The notes beneath the pieces were generated by a model. The model had not been told where the DNA came from. It did not search any database and was given only the letters and a program-made list of their open reading frames with translations. Positions 7,588 through 17,188 of a stretch of DNA of 64,000 bases are shown here, piece by piece. Both the position numbers and the translations under genes were made by a program. Source of the stretch: Rhizobium leucaenae USDA 9039 (GTDB lineage Bacteria > Pseudomonadota > Alphaproteobacteria > Rhizobiales > Rhizobiaceae). The stretch spans positions 1 to 64,000 of the forward strand of contig NZ_AUFB01000006.1 of the NCBI RefSeq assembly GCF_000426285.1. Reading direction: 5' to 3'. Each line of letters opens with the position of its first letter. Positions within the stretch are counted from its first letter, which is position 1.

Positions 7588-8904
7588 ATGGTCGACGAAA
7601 AGCAGCTCATCTCGAAAATCACCTGGCGCCTGATGCCCTTTCTGGGGCTCCTGTACCTGGTCGCCTATATCGACCGTCAGAATGTCAGCTTCGCCAAGCT
7701 GCAGATGGTCGATGCGCTCGGGATGAGCGAATATGCCTATGGCCTTGGCGCATCGCTCTTTTTCATCGGTTATTTCATCTTCGAAGTGCCGAGCAATCTG
7801 ATGCTGGATAGATTTGGCGCCAGCAAATGGTTCGCCAGAATTCTGGTATCCTGGGGGATCGTGACGACGCTCCTCGCTTACACGCAGAATGCGACGATGT
7901 TCTATATCCTGCGCTTCCTTCTCGGCGCATGCGAGGCAGGCTTCTTCCCCGGCGTTCTCTATCTACTCACGCTCTGGTTCCCGTCCGTTTATCGCGGGGC
8001 GATGGTCGGGCTGTTCATGATCTTCAGCGCATTCGCCAATGCCGTTGGTGCGCCGCTCGGCGGTACGCTGCTAGATCTCAACGGGCTGTACAATCTCGCC
8101 GGCTGGCAATGGGTCTTCATCGCAACGGGCGTGCCGGCCATCATATTGGGCGTGGTGACGATATTCTATCTGTCGGACCGCCCATCGCAGGCGCATTTTC
8201 TGACGGATGAGGAGAAGCGTTGGCTGCAGGACAGGCTCGCCACCGAAAATGCCGGTATGGACAAGAACGCCGATAGTGGTTTCAAAGCTCTCGTCGACCC
8301 CCGCGTGCTGCTGATGGCGCTCTGCTACATCGCCTTTCCGCTCGCGGCCTATGGCCTGAGCTATTGGCTACCGACAATCGTGAAAAGCTTCGGCGTCGGC
8401 AATACCGAGAACGGTTTCCTGAACATCATTCCCTGGGTTCTGGTCGCGATCAGCCTTTATGTCGTTCCCGCCATGGCGGCCAAGGCGAAATCGAAGACGC
8501 CTTATATCGTCATCCCAGCCTTTGTCGGAGCGGTGTCACTGCTGCTTTCCGCGCTGATTCCGGATCACACGCTGCAGTTCGCGTTTCTCTCCATCGCAGC
8601 CGCGGGCATCTTTTCCGGCCAGCCGGTCTTCTGGAGCCTGCCGTCGCGATTCCTGAGGGGCGCAGGCGCCGCCGCAGGCCTTGCAGCCATCAACTCCGTC
8701 GGCAATCTCGGCGGCTTCATTGCCCAGAACGTCGTACCGTGGATCAAGGACGCCACGGGAAGCACGATTGCCCCGATGTTCTTCCTGGCCGGATGCCTGG
8801 CTGTCGGAGGCCTGCTCGTATTCGTCGTGGAGCAGCAGATATCGCGCCGGGAGCGGATCGCCAGAGAAAGAGAGATCGGGGTAGCAGTATCCCCGAAAAT
8901 CTGA
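7588..8904 (+). CDS. MFS transporter, anion:cation symporter type
   Basis: 438 residues with the 12-helix pattern of the ACS family of the major facilitator superfamily (tartrate, phthalate, galactonate carriers): 'RLMPFLGLLYLVAYIDRQNVSFAKLQM' in helix 1, 'LMLDRFGASKWFARILVSWG' in the first loop motif, 'LLGACEAGFFPGVLYLLTLWFP' in helix 4, and a second half from about residue 230. It imports a small organic anion. GGAG 10 bases before the ATG at 7588 decides the start. It converges with an intradiol dioxygenase gene, which suggests an aromatic acid substrate. Confidence 0.85.
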   Translation: MVDEKQLISKITWRLMPFLGLLYLVAYIDRQNVSFAKLQMVDALGMSEYAYGLGASLFFIGYFIFEVPSNLMLDRFGASKWFARILVSWGIVTTLLAYTQNATMFYILRFLLGACEAGFFPGVLYLLTLWFPSVYRGAMVGLFMIFSAFANAVGAPLGGTLLDLNGLYNLAGWQWVFIATGVPAIILGVVTIFYLSDRPSQAHFLTDEEKRWLQDRLATENAGMDKNADSGFKALVDPRVLLMALCYIAFPLAAYGLSYWLPTIVKSFGVGNTENGFLNIIPWVLVAISLYVVPAMAAKAKSKTPYIVIPAFVGAVSLLLSALIPDHTLQFAFLSIAAAGIFSGQPVFWSLPSRFLRGAGAAAGLAAINSVGNLGGFIAQNVVPWIKDATGSTIAPMFFLAGCLAVGGLLVFVVEQQISRRERIAREREIGVAVSPKI

Positions 8905-8918
8905 TCAGCCGGCATCCG

Positions 8919-9797
8919 CTATTTGGCCGCCAGCACGAAATCGTGCTCGATGTCCCAGAAAGCGCCTTGGAAACCATATTCTTTCGCGCGTGAAGGATCA
9001 TTTGTCCGCTTGAACTTGGCAAGCAGGCTCTCCTTCACACCGAAGACCGCATCGGAACTGATATAGGGATCGTCCGGATCGAAAATGTGGGTTACCAGGG
9101 GTTCGAAGCCCTTTGCCTTGATGATGTAGTGCAGATGCGCTGGGCGATATGGATGGCGGCCGAGCTGGCCGAGGAGCTGACCGACCGGACCGTCGTCGGG
9201 GATCGGATAATATTTCGGCTTCACCGCCCGGAACCAGTAACGGCCGTCTGCGCCGGTGCGAAAAACGCCGCGCAGATTGAACTCCGGTTGCACGCCCTGC
9301 TGCTGGACATCGTAGAAACCTTCGTCATTGGCCTGCCAGACGTCGATGACGGCGTTTTCGATCGGCTGTCCCTCGGTGTCCAGGATACGGCCGGAGATGA
9401 ACATGTCCTCGCCCTTCTGGTCGAGGCAGATGTTGGCGCCCATCTCCAGCTCCGGTGCACCGTCCACATGGAATGGCCCTAACACCGTGCTTTGCGAAGC
9501 GCCCGACGGCTTGCGGTTGTTGATCGCGTCGACCAGCATCGATACGCCCAGCACGTCGGAAAGCAGGATGAACTCCTGCCGCCACTCATTGCAGATCTGT
9601 CCGGTGCGGGTGAGAAACAGGATGGCCTGTAACCATTCGTCCTGCGTCGGTTCGATCTCCTTTACCGCCTCGTGCATTTTGCGGGTGATGACTTCCATCA
9701 CCTGTTTCAGCCGTTCGTTCTTGGCATTGCGGTTGCGGCCAGTGACCACTTCGACGGAATTCTCCTCGGTGAAGAAGCCTTTTTCGTGCGCTTCCAT
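8919..9797 (-). CDS. intradiol ring-cleavage dioxygenase (catechol/hydroxyquinol 1,2-dioxygenase type)
   Basis: 292 residues. An N-terminal dioxygenase helical domain ('EPTQDEWLQAILFLTRTGQICNEWRQEF') is followed by the intradiol beta-sandwich ('VLGPFHVDGAPE', 'ISGRILDTEGQPIENAVIDVWQANDEGFYDVQ', 'RHPYRPAHLHYII'). The Fe(III) ligands Tyr, Tyr, His, His are visible at about 162, 196/197, 221 and 223. The family opens catechols between the two hydroxyls to give muconates; length and the N-terminal domain fit hydroxyquinol 1,2-dioxygenase best. AGGA upstream favours the start at 9797 over the GTG 15 bases earlier. The next steps, such as maleylacetate reductase, are not in the window. Confidence 0.85.
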   Translation of the reverse strand: MEAHEKGFFTEENSVEVVTGRNRNAKNERLKQVMEVITRKMHEAVKEIEPTQDEWLQAILFLTRTGQICNEWRQEFILLSDVLGVSMLVDAINNRKPSGASQSTVLGPFHVDGAPELEMGANICLDQKGEDMFISGRILDTEGQPIENAVIDVWQANDEGFYDVQQQGVQPEFNLRGVFRTGADGRYWFRAVKPKYYPIPDDGPVGQLLGQLGRHPYRPAHLHYIIKAKGFEPLVTHIFDPDDPYISSDAVFGVKESLLAKFKRTNDPSRAKEYGFQGAFWDIEHDFVLAAK

Positions 9798-9941
9798 GTC
9801 CACAATCCTCACTTGTCAATATCCCACAGCCGTAACGCGCACTCGCCATATCGAAGCGCATCGACGCTTGTATCGGGTGGCTGAGCAGACCGAATGGTTT
9901 GCATCTTACCCTTTGACGGCGCGCGCCATATATTTATGTAC

Positions 9942-11345
9942 ATGAATGCTTGGCGAACGATGGCGCAGTGTTTGAAGCTTTGGCGACGAATGCCGCCAAT
10001 CCTCGCCTTGATGCTGGCTCTGGCATCGGCATTTTGCCTGACCCTCTCGCCGACAGTTGGTGCGGGGCGCGTGGCGATGGTCCTGAAGGTGAACGGCGCG
10101 ATCGGCCCGGCAACATCGGACTATATACGGCGCGGTCTTCAACGCGCCAGCGAAGATGGCGCAACCCTGGTCGTCCTGCAGATCGATACGCCCGGCGGGC
10201 TCGACACATCGATGCGAGAGATCATTCGTGCAATCCTCGCCTCGCCTGTGCCTGTGGCGGGGTTTGTGGCGCCAAGCGGCGCCCGCGCCGCCAGCGCCGG
10301 CACCTATATTCTCTATGCAAGCCACATCTCGGCGATGGCGCCGGGTACCAATATCGGCGCGGCCACTCCGATTGCTATCGGCGGCAATCCGTTTGGGGGC
10401 GGTTCGGAACCGGACAAGGGGAATTCAGGAGGGCCAGGCAATACCCAAGGACAGCCTTCCCGTGACGCCAGCGAGGCCAAAGCGGTCAACGATGCCGTCG
10501 CCTATATTCGGGGGCTGGCCGAACTGCGCAATCGCAACGCCGATTGGGCGGAAAGGGCCGTCCGGGAAGCTGCGAGCCTTTCTGCAACCGCAGCCGTGCA
10601 CGAGCACGTCGTCGATTTCACGGCAAACACCATCCAAGATCTCCTGACCCAGGCGCAGGGACGCACGGTTCGGGTCGGCCAGACGGATGTCCGCCTCGAT
10701 ACCGCCGGCCTTGGCGTTCGCGAATTCGAGCCGGATTGGCGGACGCGTGTGCTTTCCGTGATTACCGATCCGAACATAGCGCTGATCCTGATGATGGTCG
10801 GGATCTACGGCATCATCTTCGAATTTCTCACCCCGGGAACATTTGTCCCCGGCACAATCGGCGCAATATGCCTGCTGCTCGGTCTCTACGCTCTGGCATT
10901 GCTGCCGGTGAATTATGCCGGCTTCGGATTGATCGTCCTCGGCGTCGGACTGACCGTCGCCGAAGCGCATTCGCCCTCCTTTGGCGCCCTTGGCATGAGC
11001 GGTGGGATTGCGCTCGTGCTCGGCGCGGCCATCTTGTTCGAGACGGATGTCCCGGGCTTTGAAGTATCCTGGTCCGTGCTGGGTGCTATCGCCATAGCGG
11101 CCCTTGCGTTCAGCCTCATCGTCGCCCGGGTGGCGATCCTCTCGCGCCGGCGCAAAGTTACAACCGGCACAGAACAGATGATCGGCATGTCCGGCAAGGT
11201 CGATAGTTGGACAGGTGCCGCAGGCTACGTCATCGCGCGCGGCGAGCGCTGGAAGGCAATTTCCCCGGAGCCGCTTGCCGCAGGAGATGCCGTCAGAGTG
11301 ACCGGCCGCAATGGTCTGACGCTTGAGGTGACCCGCAGCACTTAA
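9942..11345 (+). CDS. NfeD family membrane-bound ClpP-class serine protease
   Basis: About 467 residues. A signal/TM segment is followed by a ClpP-class protease domain ('VLKVNGAIGPATSDYIRRGLQRA', 'VVLQIDTPGGLDTSMREII', 'APSGARAASAGTYILYASH', the Ser of A-S-A-G-T being the nucleophile), then four membrane helices and a C-terminal OB-fold NfeD domain ('MIGMSGKVDSWTGAAGYVIARGERWKAIS'). Homologues cleave the C-terminal region of the partner stomatin. Low-complexity Gly/Asn residues interrupt the domain near 'GNPFGGGSEPDKGNSGG'. The start is uncertain; three Met codons lie within 25 bases and none has a strong ribosome site. The slipin gene follows after 26 bases. The name comes from the rhizobial nodulation-efficiency locus. 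Confidence 0.8.
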   Translation: MNAWRTMAQCLKLWRRMPPILALMLALASAFCLTLSPTVGAGRVAMVLKVNGAIGPATSDYIRRGLQRASEDGATLVVLQIDTPGGLDTSMREIIRAILASPVPVAGFVAPSGARAASAGTYILYASHISAMAPGTNIGAATPIAIGGNPFGGGSEPDKGNSGGPGNTQGQPSRDASEAKAVNDAVAYIRGLAELRNRNADWAERAVREAASLSATAAVHEHVVDFTANTIQDLLTQAQGRTVRVGQTDVRLDTAGLGVREFEPDWRTRVLSVITDPNIALILMMVGIYGIIFEFLTPGTFVPGTIGAICLLLGLYALALLPVNYAGFGLIVLGVGLTVAEAHSPSFGALGMSGGIALVLGAAILFETDVPGFEVSWSVLGAIAIAALAFSLIVARVAILSRRRKVTTGTEQMIGMSGKVDSWTGAAGYVIARGERWKAISPEPLAAGDAVRVTGRNGLTLEVTRST

Positions 11346-11371
11346 GAGACTGGCGGAGCAGGAGAAAAGTT

Positions 11372-12145
11372 ATGGGCATGTTTGCAGATTTCGCCTTCTA
11401 TCTTGTGGTTATCCTTATCCTGCTGCTCGTCCTCGCGTCTGCGATCAAGATTCTGCGGGAATATGAGCGCGGGGTGGTTTTCACGCTCGGCCGCTTCACC
11501 GGCGTCAAGGGACCCGGCCTGTTTCTGCTCATCCCCTACGTCCAGCAGATGATGCGGGTCGATCTGCGCACAAGGGTGCTCGACGTCCCCGGTCAGGATG
11601 TCATTTCGCATGACAACGTCTCGGTCCGGGTCAGCGCCGTAATCTATTTCAGGGTCATCGATCCCGAAAGATCGACGATCCAGGTCGAGGACTTCATGAT
11701 GGCGACGAGCCAACTTGCACAGACCACGTTGCGCTCGGTGCTCGGCAAGCACGACCTCGACGAGATGCTGTCGGAGCGCGACAAGCTCAACAACGACATT
11801 CAGGAAATTCTCGATGCGCAGACGGATGCCTGGGGCATCAAGGTGGCCAATGTCGAGATCAAACATGTTGATATCAACGAGTCCATGATCCGCGCGATTG
11901 CCCGCCAGGCGGAGGCGGAACGCGAACGGCGCGCCAAGATTATCAACGCCGAAGGCGAGCAGCAGGCGGCGGCAAAGCTGCTCGAGGCAGCGGAGATCCT
12001 GGCCCGACAGCCGGAAGCCATGCAGCTTCGCTACCTGAGCACGCTGAATGTCATTGCCGGCGAAAAGACCTCGACGATCCTCTTTCCCTTCCCGATGGAA
12101 TTCGCCAGTCTGCTCCCGCCCAAGACGGACAAGCCGCCGCAATAG
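11372..12145 (+). CDS. slipin family SPFH/Band 7 membrane protein
   Basis: 257 residues. One N-terminal membrane helix (about 8-28) leads into a Band 7 domain: 'ILREYERGVVFTLGRFTGVKGPGLFLLIPYVQQMMRVDLRTRV', 'ISHDNVSVRVSAVIYFRVIDPE', then the coiled-coil 'RQAEAERERRAKIINAEGEQQAAAKL'. The C-terminal 'STILFPFPMEF' is the short hydrophobic segment that NfeD-type proteases cut. It forms oligomeric membrane microdomain scaffolds. An AGGAG site precedes the start. It pairs with the upstream protease, the usual STOPP operon; its physiological role in this organism is not visible. Confidence 0.9.
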   Translation: MGMFADFAFYLVVILILLLVLASAIKILREYERGVVFTLGRFTGVKGPGLFLLIPYVQQMMRVDLRTRVLDVPGQDVISHDNVSVRVSAVIYFRVIDPERSTIQVEDFMMATSQLAQTTLRSVLGKHDLDEMLSERDKLNNDIQEILDAQTDAWGIKVANVEIKHVDINESMIRAIARQAEAERERRAKIINAEGEQQAAAKLLEAAEILARQPEAMQLRYLSTLNVIAGEKTSTILFPFPMEFASLLPPKTDKPPQ

Positions 12146-12159
12146 CCGCGCCGCAGTCG

Positions 12160-13329
12160 CTAGCTGCGAGCCCGCATCTTTCGCTGCGCCAGGAAACTTT
12201 CCATCGCCTCGAAGGAGAAGGCCGAGATCGGCAAGCCTGTGCCGCCCTCCATCGCGAGATCCGCAAGGATTTCTCCGACGACGCTGGTGAATTTGAATCC
12301 ATGGCCGGAACAGGGTGAGGCGACGACGACACGTGGCTCGCCCGGCATGTGATCGATCAGGAAATCCTCGCTCGGCAACATCGTGTAGCGGCAGGTGACG
12401 GCATTGACACGAACGCCTGCTGCGGCTGGTAGGCGCTTGGCGATGAAGCCGTCAAGCAATGCGTTATCCCTGTCATTGACGGGCGGATTTGCCTGGTTCG
12501 GATCGATCGGTTCCATGAAATGCGCGTGGCGGCCGACCTTGATGCCATCGACACCGATGGCCGGGAAGCCGAAATAGGAGCCCTCCTCGCCCTCGTCACG
12601 CAGGAAAGCGGGCATGCGGTGCGGCTGCGTCACGAAGCCATCGCGCGGCTGATACCAGGCGACGACCTGGCGGATCGGATTGGCATGCTCCCGCAATTGC
12701 GGCACCAGTTCGGCGATCCACGAGCCGGTCGAAACGATCACCTTCCTGGCACGATAGCTGCCGACAGCGGACGAAATCGTCACGCCGGCATCATCGGGCT
12801 CGATTGCCGTCACTCTCTCGCCGAAATGCAGGACCGCCCCATCCGCCGCCGCGAGATTCAGATAGCCCATGACGGCCGTTTCCGGACGGAGATAACCACC
12901 TTGCGGATCGAGCACCGCCATCTCGCCTTCGTCGAGGGCAAAAGCCGGAAAACGCGTCGCCATCGCTTTCTGATCCAGCTCCTCATAGGGCAAATGGTGC
13001 AGTTTGCAGGACGCCCGTGTGCCGCTGACGATCTTGCTGTCCGGCTTGCCGATCTGCAGGACGCCGGTGATCGTAAGGACGTCGGCGCGCAGCCGCGCTT
13101 CCAGCGCTCGCCAGTTTTCATAGGCCCGCTGTAGCAGCGGCACATAGGATGGGTCTTCGAAATAGCCGAGGCGGATCAGCCGGCTGTCACCGTGCGATGA
13201 ACTCGAGGCATGGGCGGGAAAGTGGGCGTCGATGCCGATCGTCTTGACGCCGCGCGCCGAGAGAAAGGAAACTGCCGCACTCCCCATAGCACCGAGGCCG
13301 ATGACGGCAACGTCGAACTCAGCAGTCAT
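12160..13329 (-). CDS. SolA-like N-methyl amino acid oxidase (FAD, DAO family)
   Basis: 389 residues, the length of monomeric sarcosine and N-methyltryptophan oxidases. The Rossmann motif G-L-G-A-M-G-S lies at 11-17, followed by 'SSSSHGDSRLIRLGYFEDPSYVPLL', the substrate-side signature of the family. The Cys of S-P-C-S-G-H-G-F-K-F (about 340) matches the covalent flavin attachment site. These enzymes oxidise secondary amines to an imine plus hydrogen peroxide, releasing formaldehyde from N-methyl groups. It is last in the ABC-transporter/HAL-like operon, 8 bases after the lyase homologue, suggesting an N-methylated amino acid substrate. Sarcosine oxidase is the alternative reading. Confidence 0.8.
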   Translation of the reverse strand: MTAEFDVAVIGLGAMGSAAVSFLSARGVKTIGIDAHFPAHASSSSHGDSRLIRLGYFEDPSYVPLLQRAYENWRALEARLRADVLTITGVLQIGKPDSKIVSGTRASCKLHHLPYEELDQKAMATRFPAFALDEGEMAVLDPQGGYLRPETAVMGYLNLAAADGAVLHFGERVTAIEPDDAGVTISSAVGSYRARKVIVSTGSWIAELVPQLREHANPIRQVVAWYQPRDGFVTQPHRMPAFLRDEGEEGSYFGFPAIGVDGIKVGRHAHFMEPIDPNQANPPVNDRDNALLDGFIAKRLPAAAGVRVNAVTCRYTMLPSEDFLIDHMPGEPRVVVASPCSGHGFKFTSVVGEILADLAMEGGTGLPISAFSFEAMESFLAQRKMRARS

Positions 13330-13337
13330 AAACTATC

Positions 13338-14834
13338 CTATTCGGTGAAATCTGGCGGCAGCGTCTCGCGAATGAGATTTCGCAAGGCTTCCATATCGCC
13401 GCTCAAGGGCCGGTCGTCGCCATAGTGCGGAAGGCGGTCGCGCACCATATTGTAGATCGCCTCGGTGCCCTCGGCGCGTGTTCCGGCGCCACTCAGGAAA
13501 TCATGCGCCTGCGCCGCCGCCATCAGTTCGATCGCCAGGATATATTCGGCATTGTCGATCACCGCGAGCAGCTTGTTTGCGGCGGCTGTCGGATGCGCGA
13601 GGAAATCCTCCTGCAGGCCAGAGGTCAGTCCGCCGTCGGTGCTGGCGGGTGCTGCCAATCGGCGGTTCTCGTTGGCAAGAGCTGCGGCCGTATATTGCGC
13701 GATCATGAAGCCGGAATTGCTGCCGGCATCGCTCGCGAGGAAGGGCGGCAGACCGCTGACAAGCGGATTGACCAGCCGGTCCACGCGCCGCTCGCTCATC
13801 GCCGCGACCTGGGCAAGCGCAATCGCAAGACTGTCGGCGGCTTGTCCGAGTGCCGGAGCAACCGCATGCGCCTCCGAGGAGACTACGGGATTCTCCGGCG
13901 TACCGGAAACCGCCGGATTGTCGGTGACGGAAGCAAGCTCCTGATCGACAATACGCGCGGAATTATCGAAGACATCGCGCGCCGCGCCGTGAGCATGCGG
14001 AATGGCGCGCAAGCTGAGCGCATCCTGCGTGCGCCGGCCCAACGCCGCGGAGATCAGGCCGCTGCCCTGCAGCCGGGCGCGCAACGAAGCACCGACTGCG
14101 GCAATTCCCTTGGAGGGACGCAGCGCCAGCACCGCTTCGTCGAATGCCGCCATCTGGCAACCCGCCGCCTCCAGCGTCAATGCCGCGACAGCATCGGCCC
14201 AGGCAAGCAGGCGTTCGGCACGAGCGAGCGCCACGCTGGAAAGACCGGTCGCGCAGGCCGTGCCGTTGACGAGGCTCAGCCCTTCCTTGGCGCCGAGTAC
14301 CAGCGGTTCAAGACCGATCGCGGCCAAGGCTTCACGTCCGGACATCGCCTTACCAGCGACCCTGGCACTGCCCTCACCGATCAGCATCAGCGCGATATGG
14401 GCATTGTGCGTCAGATAGCCGGCCGAACCATTCGAGGGCACGTGGGGGATGCAGTCCTTTTCGAGAAAGGCTGCAAGATAATTGACGATGTCCGGCCTCA
14501 CGCCGGAATGGCCATGGGCGAAATTGGCGATCTGAGCAGCGATGATGGCACGGACCTCACGCGGCGCCAGCAGCTCCCCGACACCGCAGGCGTGGCTGAG
14601 TATGATATTGCGCGACAAGCGGCTCTGGGATTGACGGTCGACCACCGTATCCGACAGCGCACCGACGCCGGTGTTGACGCCGTAGGCCCGTACGCCGGTC
14701 TCGACGATGCGTTCGACGATCCGGCTCGCATAGGCGATGCGTTCCCGGACGGCCGGTGCGAGCAATAAAGGCGCACCGGTCGCCACGCTGGCGACATCCC
14801 GCCAGCTCAGCACCGTGCGAAGCGTGACAGTCAT
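13338..14834 (-). CDS. histidine ammonia-lyase homologue lacking the Ala-Ser-Gly MIO triad
   Basis: 498 residues, full length for the HAL/PAL family. Conserved family features are Y-G-V-N-T-G (Tyr 51), '[12 protein letters not shown]' (His 81), '[10 protein letters not shown]' (Asn 190), Gln 270, Arg 276, 'VTDNP' and a Q-E-D (Glu 409). However, the block that in HAL reads G-S-V-G-A-S-G-D-L-A-P-L is here [10 protein letters not shown] (136-145). It is three residues shorter and without A-S-G, so the electrophilic MIO cofactor cannot form in the usual way. The HAL active-site Tyr (Y-S-L-R) is Leu 273, and S-G-G-N-F-H is replaced by S-S-E-A-H. The frame is intact and flanking genes overlap it, so it is probably a functional enzyme with different chemistry, not classical HutH. 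Confidence 0.8.
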   Translation of the reverse strand: MTVTLRTVLSWRDVASVATGAPLLLAPAVRERIAYASRIVERIVETGVRAYGVNTGVGALSDTVVDRQSQSRLSRNIILSHACGVGELLAPREVRAIIAAQIANFAHGHSGVRPDIVNYLAAFLEKDCIPHVPSNGSAGYLTHNAHIALMLIGEGSARVAGKAMSGREALAAIGLEPLVLGAKEGLSLVNGTACATGLSSVALARAERLLAWADAVAALTLEAAGCQMAAFDEAVLALRPSKGIAAVGASLRARLQGSGLISAALGRRTQDALSLRAIPHAHGAARDVFDNSARIVDQELASVTDNPAVSGTPENPVVSSEAHAVAPALGQAADSLAIALAQVAAMSERRVDRLVNPLVSGLPPFLASDAGSNSGFMIAQYTAAALANENRRLAAPASTDGGLTSGLQEDFLAHPTAAANKLLAVIDNAEYILAIELMAAAQAHDFLSGAGTRAEGTEAIYNMVRDRLPHYGDDRPLSGDMEALRNLIRETLPPDFTE

Positions 14835-15607
14835 GCCGGCGCTCCAAAGTGTCCGATGAACTGGCGGAAGGCCGGCGAGGCGCCGCTGCCGAACATCTCC
14901 TGCGGCGGCCCGCTGCTTTCGATCAGGCCCTCGCGCATGAAGACGACACGGTTGGAGACGTTGCGGGCAAAGCTCATCTCGTGCGTGACGACGAGCATGG
15001 TCATGCCCTCTTCCGCCAGCGAACGCATGACGCGCAGCACTTCGCCGACAAGCTCGGGATCGAGCGCCGAGGTCGGCTCGTCAAAGAGCATGACCTTCGG
15101 TTTCATGGCGAGCGAACGGGCAATCGCCGCGCGCTGCTGCTGGCCGCCGGACAGGAGCGCCGGATAGGCATGGCGCTTATCGGCAATGCCGACCTTTTCA
15201 AGCAGCACCTCGGCTTCGGCGATGCACTCGGCCCGCGGCCGCTTCAGCACATGCACCGGCCCCTCGATGACATTCTGCAGGATTGTCATGTGGGACCAAA
15301 GATTGAAGGACTGGAACACCATGCCGAGCTCGGAGCGGATATGATCCACCTGCTTCTGGCTCGCGGGCTTGGTTTTGCCGGCCTTGTGCACCATGCGGAT
15401 CTGCTCGCCATCGACCCAGATCTCGCCGTCCGTGGCGGTTTCCAAGAGGTTGATGCAGCGCAGAAAGGTGGATTTGCCCGAGCCGGAGGCGCCAAGCAGC
15501 GAGATGACGTCGCCATCCTGTGCATCTAGGGAAATCCCGCGCAAAACCTCGTGTGTGCCGAAGCTCTTGCGAATATTGCGGACCGAAAGTCTGACGACGC
15601 CGGGCAT
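14831..15607 (-). CDS. polar amino acid ABC transporter, ATP-binding subunit (HisP/GlnQ type)
   Basis: 258 residues. Walker A '[18 protein letters not shown]', Q-loop '[10 protein letters not shown]', signature '[34 protein letters not shown]' with Walker B, and the H-loop 'LVVTHEMSF' are all present. '[22 protein letters not shown]' is typical of the histidine/arginine/glutamine branch. It energises uptake through the two permeases encoded upstream. Its stop overlaps the start of the lyase homologue by 4 bases, so transport and metabolism genes are translationally coupled. Confidence 0.92.
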   Translation of the reverse strand: MPGVVRLSVRNIRKSFGTHEVLRGISLDAQDGDVISLLGASGSGKSTFLRCINLLETATDGEIWVDGEQIRMVHKAGKTKPASQKQVDHIRSELGMVFQSFNLWSHMTILQNVIEGPVHVLKRPRAECIAEAEVLLEKVGIADKRHAYPALLSGGQQQRAAIARSLAMKPKVMLFDEPTSALDPELVGEVLRVMRSLAEEGMTMLVVTHEMSFARNVSNRVVFMREGLIESSGPPQEMFGSGASPAFRQFIGHFGAPA

Positions 15608-15639
15608 GATCGCTCCAATCCAGATCTAGGCCAGTTGCC

Positions 15640-16344
15640 TCACGCCTTCAGCGCCGCCGGGACGGCACGACGATGGCGGGACAGACGATATTCCAGCAGG
15701 CCGAGCGCCTGCAGAATGATGAAATTCAAGATGAGATAGATGGCGGCCGCGCAGAGGAAGACCTCCATCGTGCGGTAGGTATGCGAGATCAGCCGCTGGG
15801 CGACGCCGGTCACTTCCCAGACGGTGACGAGACTTGCGAGCGCTGTCGACTTCATCATCAGTACGATTTCGGTCGAATAGGCAGGCAAAGCGTGGCGGAA
15901 GGCGATCGGCGCCAGAACGCGCCGCACCAGCAGGAAACCGGACATGCCGATCGAACGTGCCGCCTCGATTTCACGCGGAGAGACAGCGCGAATGCCGCCA
16001 CGGAAGATCTCCGCCGTATAACCGCCGGTGCACAGCGCCAGCGACAGGACGGCGCAGACGAAAGGCTCGCGCAGCAGCGGCCACAGAGGCCCATAGCGGA
16101 TGAAACCGAACTGGGCGAGCCCGTAAAAGATGAGGAACATCTGGATGAGCAGCGGCGAACCGCGAAAGATGAAGATGTAGCCTTTGGCGATGGCGGTGAA
16201 GACCGGATTGCCGCCGACCCGCATCCAGACGATCAGGATCGCAAGAACGCCGCCGATGGCGATCGACAGAAAAAACAACGCCAGCGTCGTCGGCAGAGCT
16301 TCGAGCAGCGTGAGCATGGTCTGTCCGAGAAAAGCGAAATCCAT
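15640..16344 (-). CDS. polar amino acid ABC transporter permease (HisM type)
   Basis: 234 residues with five predicted membrane helices and the conserved cytoplasmic loop 'EAARSIGMSGFLLVRRVLAPIAFRHALP', the EAA motif that docks the ATPase. 'YIFIFRGSPLLIQMFLIFYGL' is the usual N-terminal signature of the His/Glu/Gln/Arg permease family. It lies 9 bases after the second permease on the minus strand and forms a heterodimer with it. Confidence 0.92.
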   Translation of the reverse strand: MDFAFLGQTMLTLLEALPTTLALFFLSIAIGGVLAILIVWMRVGGNPVFTAIAKGYIFIFRGSPLLIQMFLIFYGLAQFGFIRYGPLWPLLREPFVCAVLSLALCTGGYTAEIFRGGIRAVSPREIEAARSIGMSGFLLVRRVLAPIAFRHALPAYSTEIVLMMKSTALASLVTVWEVTGVAQRLISHTYRTMEVFLCAAAIYLILNFIILQALGLLEYRLSRHRRAVPAALKA

Positions 16345-16353
16345 GATCGGTCC

Positions 16354-17076
16354 TCAGGCCTGGCCCATTGCGGAGGGCATGCTGCGGTTGGCGCGCCGTT
16401 CGGCGCCGTTGAAGACGCGATCCGACAGGCTCGTCAGGATGAGATAGAGCGCGCCGCCCACGATGAAGAACAGGAAATATTGCCGCGTCGAACCGGCAGC
16501 GACCTGGCTGGTCCGCATCAGCTCGGCAAGACCGGTGACTGAGATCAGCGCGCTATCCTTGAGGCTCAACTGCCAGACATTGCCCATGCCGGGAATGGCA
16601 TACCGCAGCACCTGCGGCATGATGATGCGGCGAAATCTCAAGCCACCATGCATTCCTATCGCCGAGGCTGCTTCAAGCTCGCCCTTGGAAATAGCGAGAT
16701 AGGCGCCGCGGAACACTTCCGCCTGATAAGCGCCGGAGATAATGCCGACAGCAAGCGCACCGGCCGCAAAGGACGGCATGCCGAGAAACCCTTCATATCC
16801 GAGGGATTTGCCAATGCTGGTGATCGCGCTCGATCCGCCGAAATAGATCAGATAGATGATGAGCAGTTCCGGTACGCCACGGAAAACGGTCGTATAGACG
16901 TTTCCAAGCGTCTTCAGGATGAGATTGCCGGAAAGCTTCGCCCCCGCGATGATGGCCCCGAAGACGGCGCCGATCGCCAGTGCGACCGCGGTGACGCACA
17001 GCGTCATCAGCGCTCCGAGCAGAAGCAGAGCGCCCCAGCCGGTCGAGCCGAAACCGATCAATTGCAATATCGCCAT
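16354..17076 (-). CDS. polar amino acid ABC transporter permease (HisQ type)
   Basis: 240 residues with five predicted membrane helices, 'VYTTVFRGVPELLIIYLIYFGG' and the EAA loop 'EAASAIGMHGGLRFRRIIMPQVLRYAIPG'. It partners the HisM-type permease whose gene follows it. The family imports histidine, arginine, lysine, ornithine or opines; the specific ligand is set by the periplasmic protein encoded just upstream. Confidence 0.92.
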   Translation of the reverse strand: MAILQLIGFGSTGWGALLLLGALMTLCVTAVALAIGAVFGAIIAGAKLSGNLILKTLGNVYTTVFRGVPELLIIYLIYFGGSSAITSIGKSLGYEGFLGMPSFAAGALAVGIISGAYQAEVFRGAYLAISKGELEAASAIGMHGGLRFRRIIMPQVLRYAIPGMGNVWQLSLKDSALISVTGLAELMRTSQVAAGSTRQYFLFFIVGGALYLILTSLSDRVFNGAERRANRSMPSAMGQA

Positions 17077-17188
17077 CTCGTTCGTTCCCCGTACCGAGCG
17101 GTCTGTTTTCTTGATTAGTCAATCATAACATGCGGGAATCGGCATTGAGCCGAAGGCCGGCGCCTCCGATGGAAGCGCCGGCAAACGA

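Noticed and set aside
13425..14768. Long open frame of 447 codons on the plus strand opposite the lyase homologue
   Set aside because: Arg/Gly/Asp-rich composition with no domain; it mirrors the codon pattern of the well-supported minus-strand gene.
13338..14834. Reading the lyase homologue as a pseudogene because of the missing cofactor triad
   Set aside because: The frame is intact over 498 codons, most active-site residues are kept and both flanking genes are translationally coupled.
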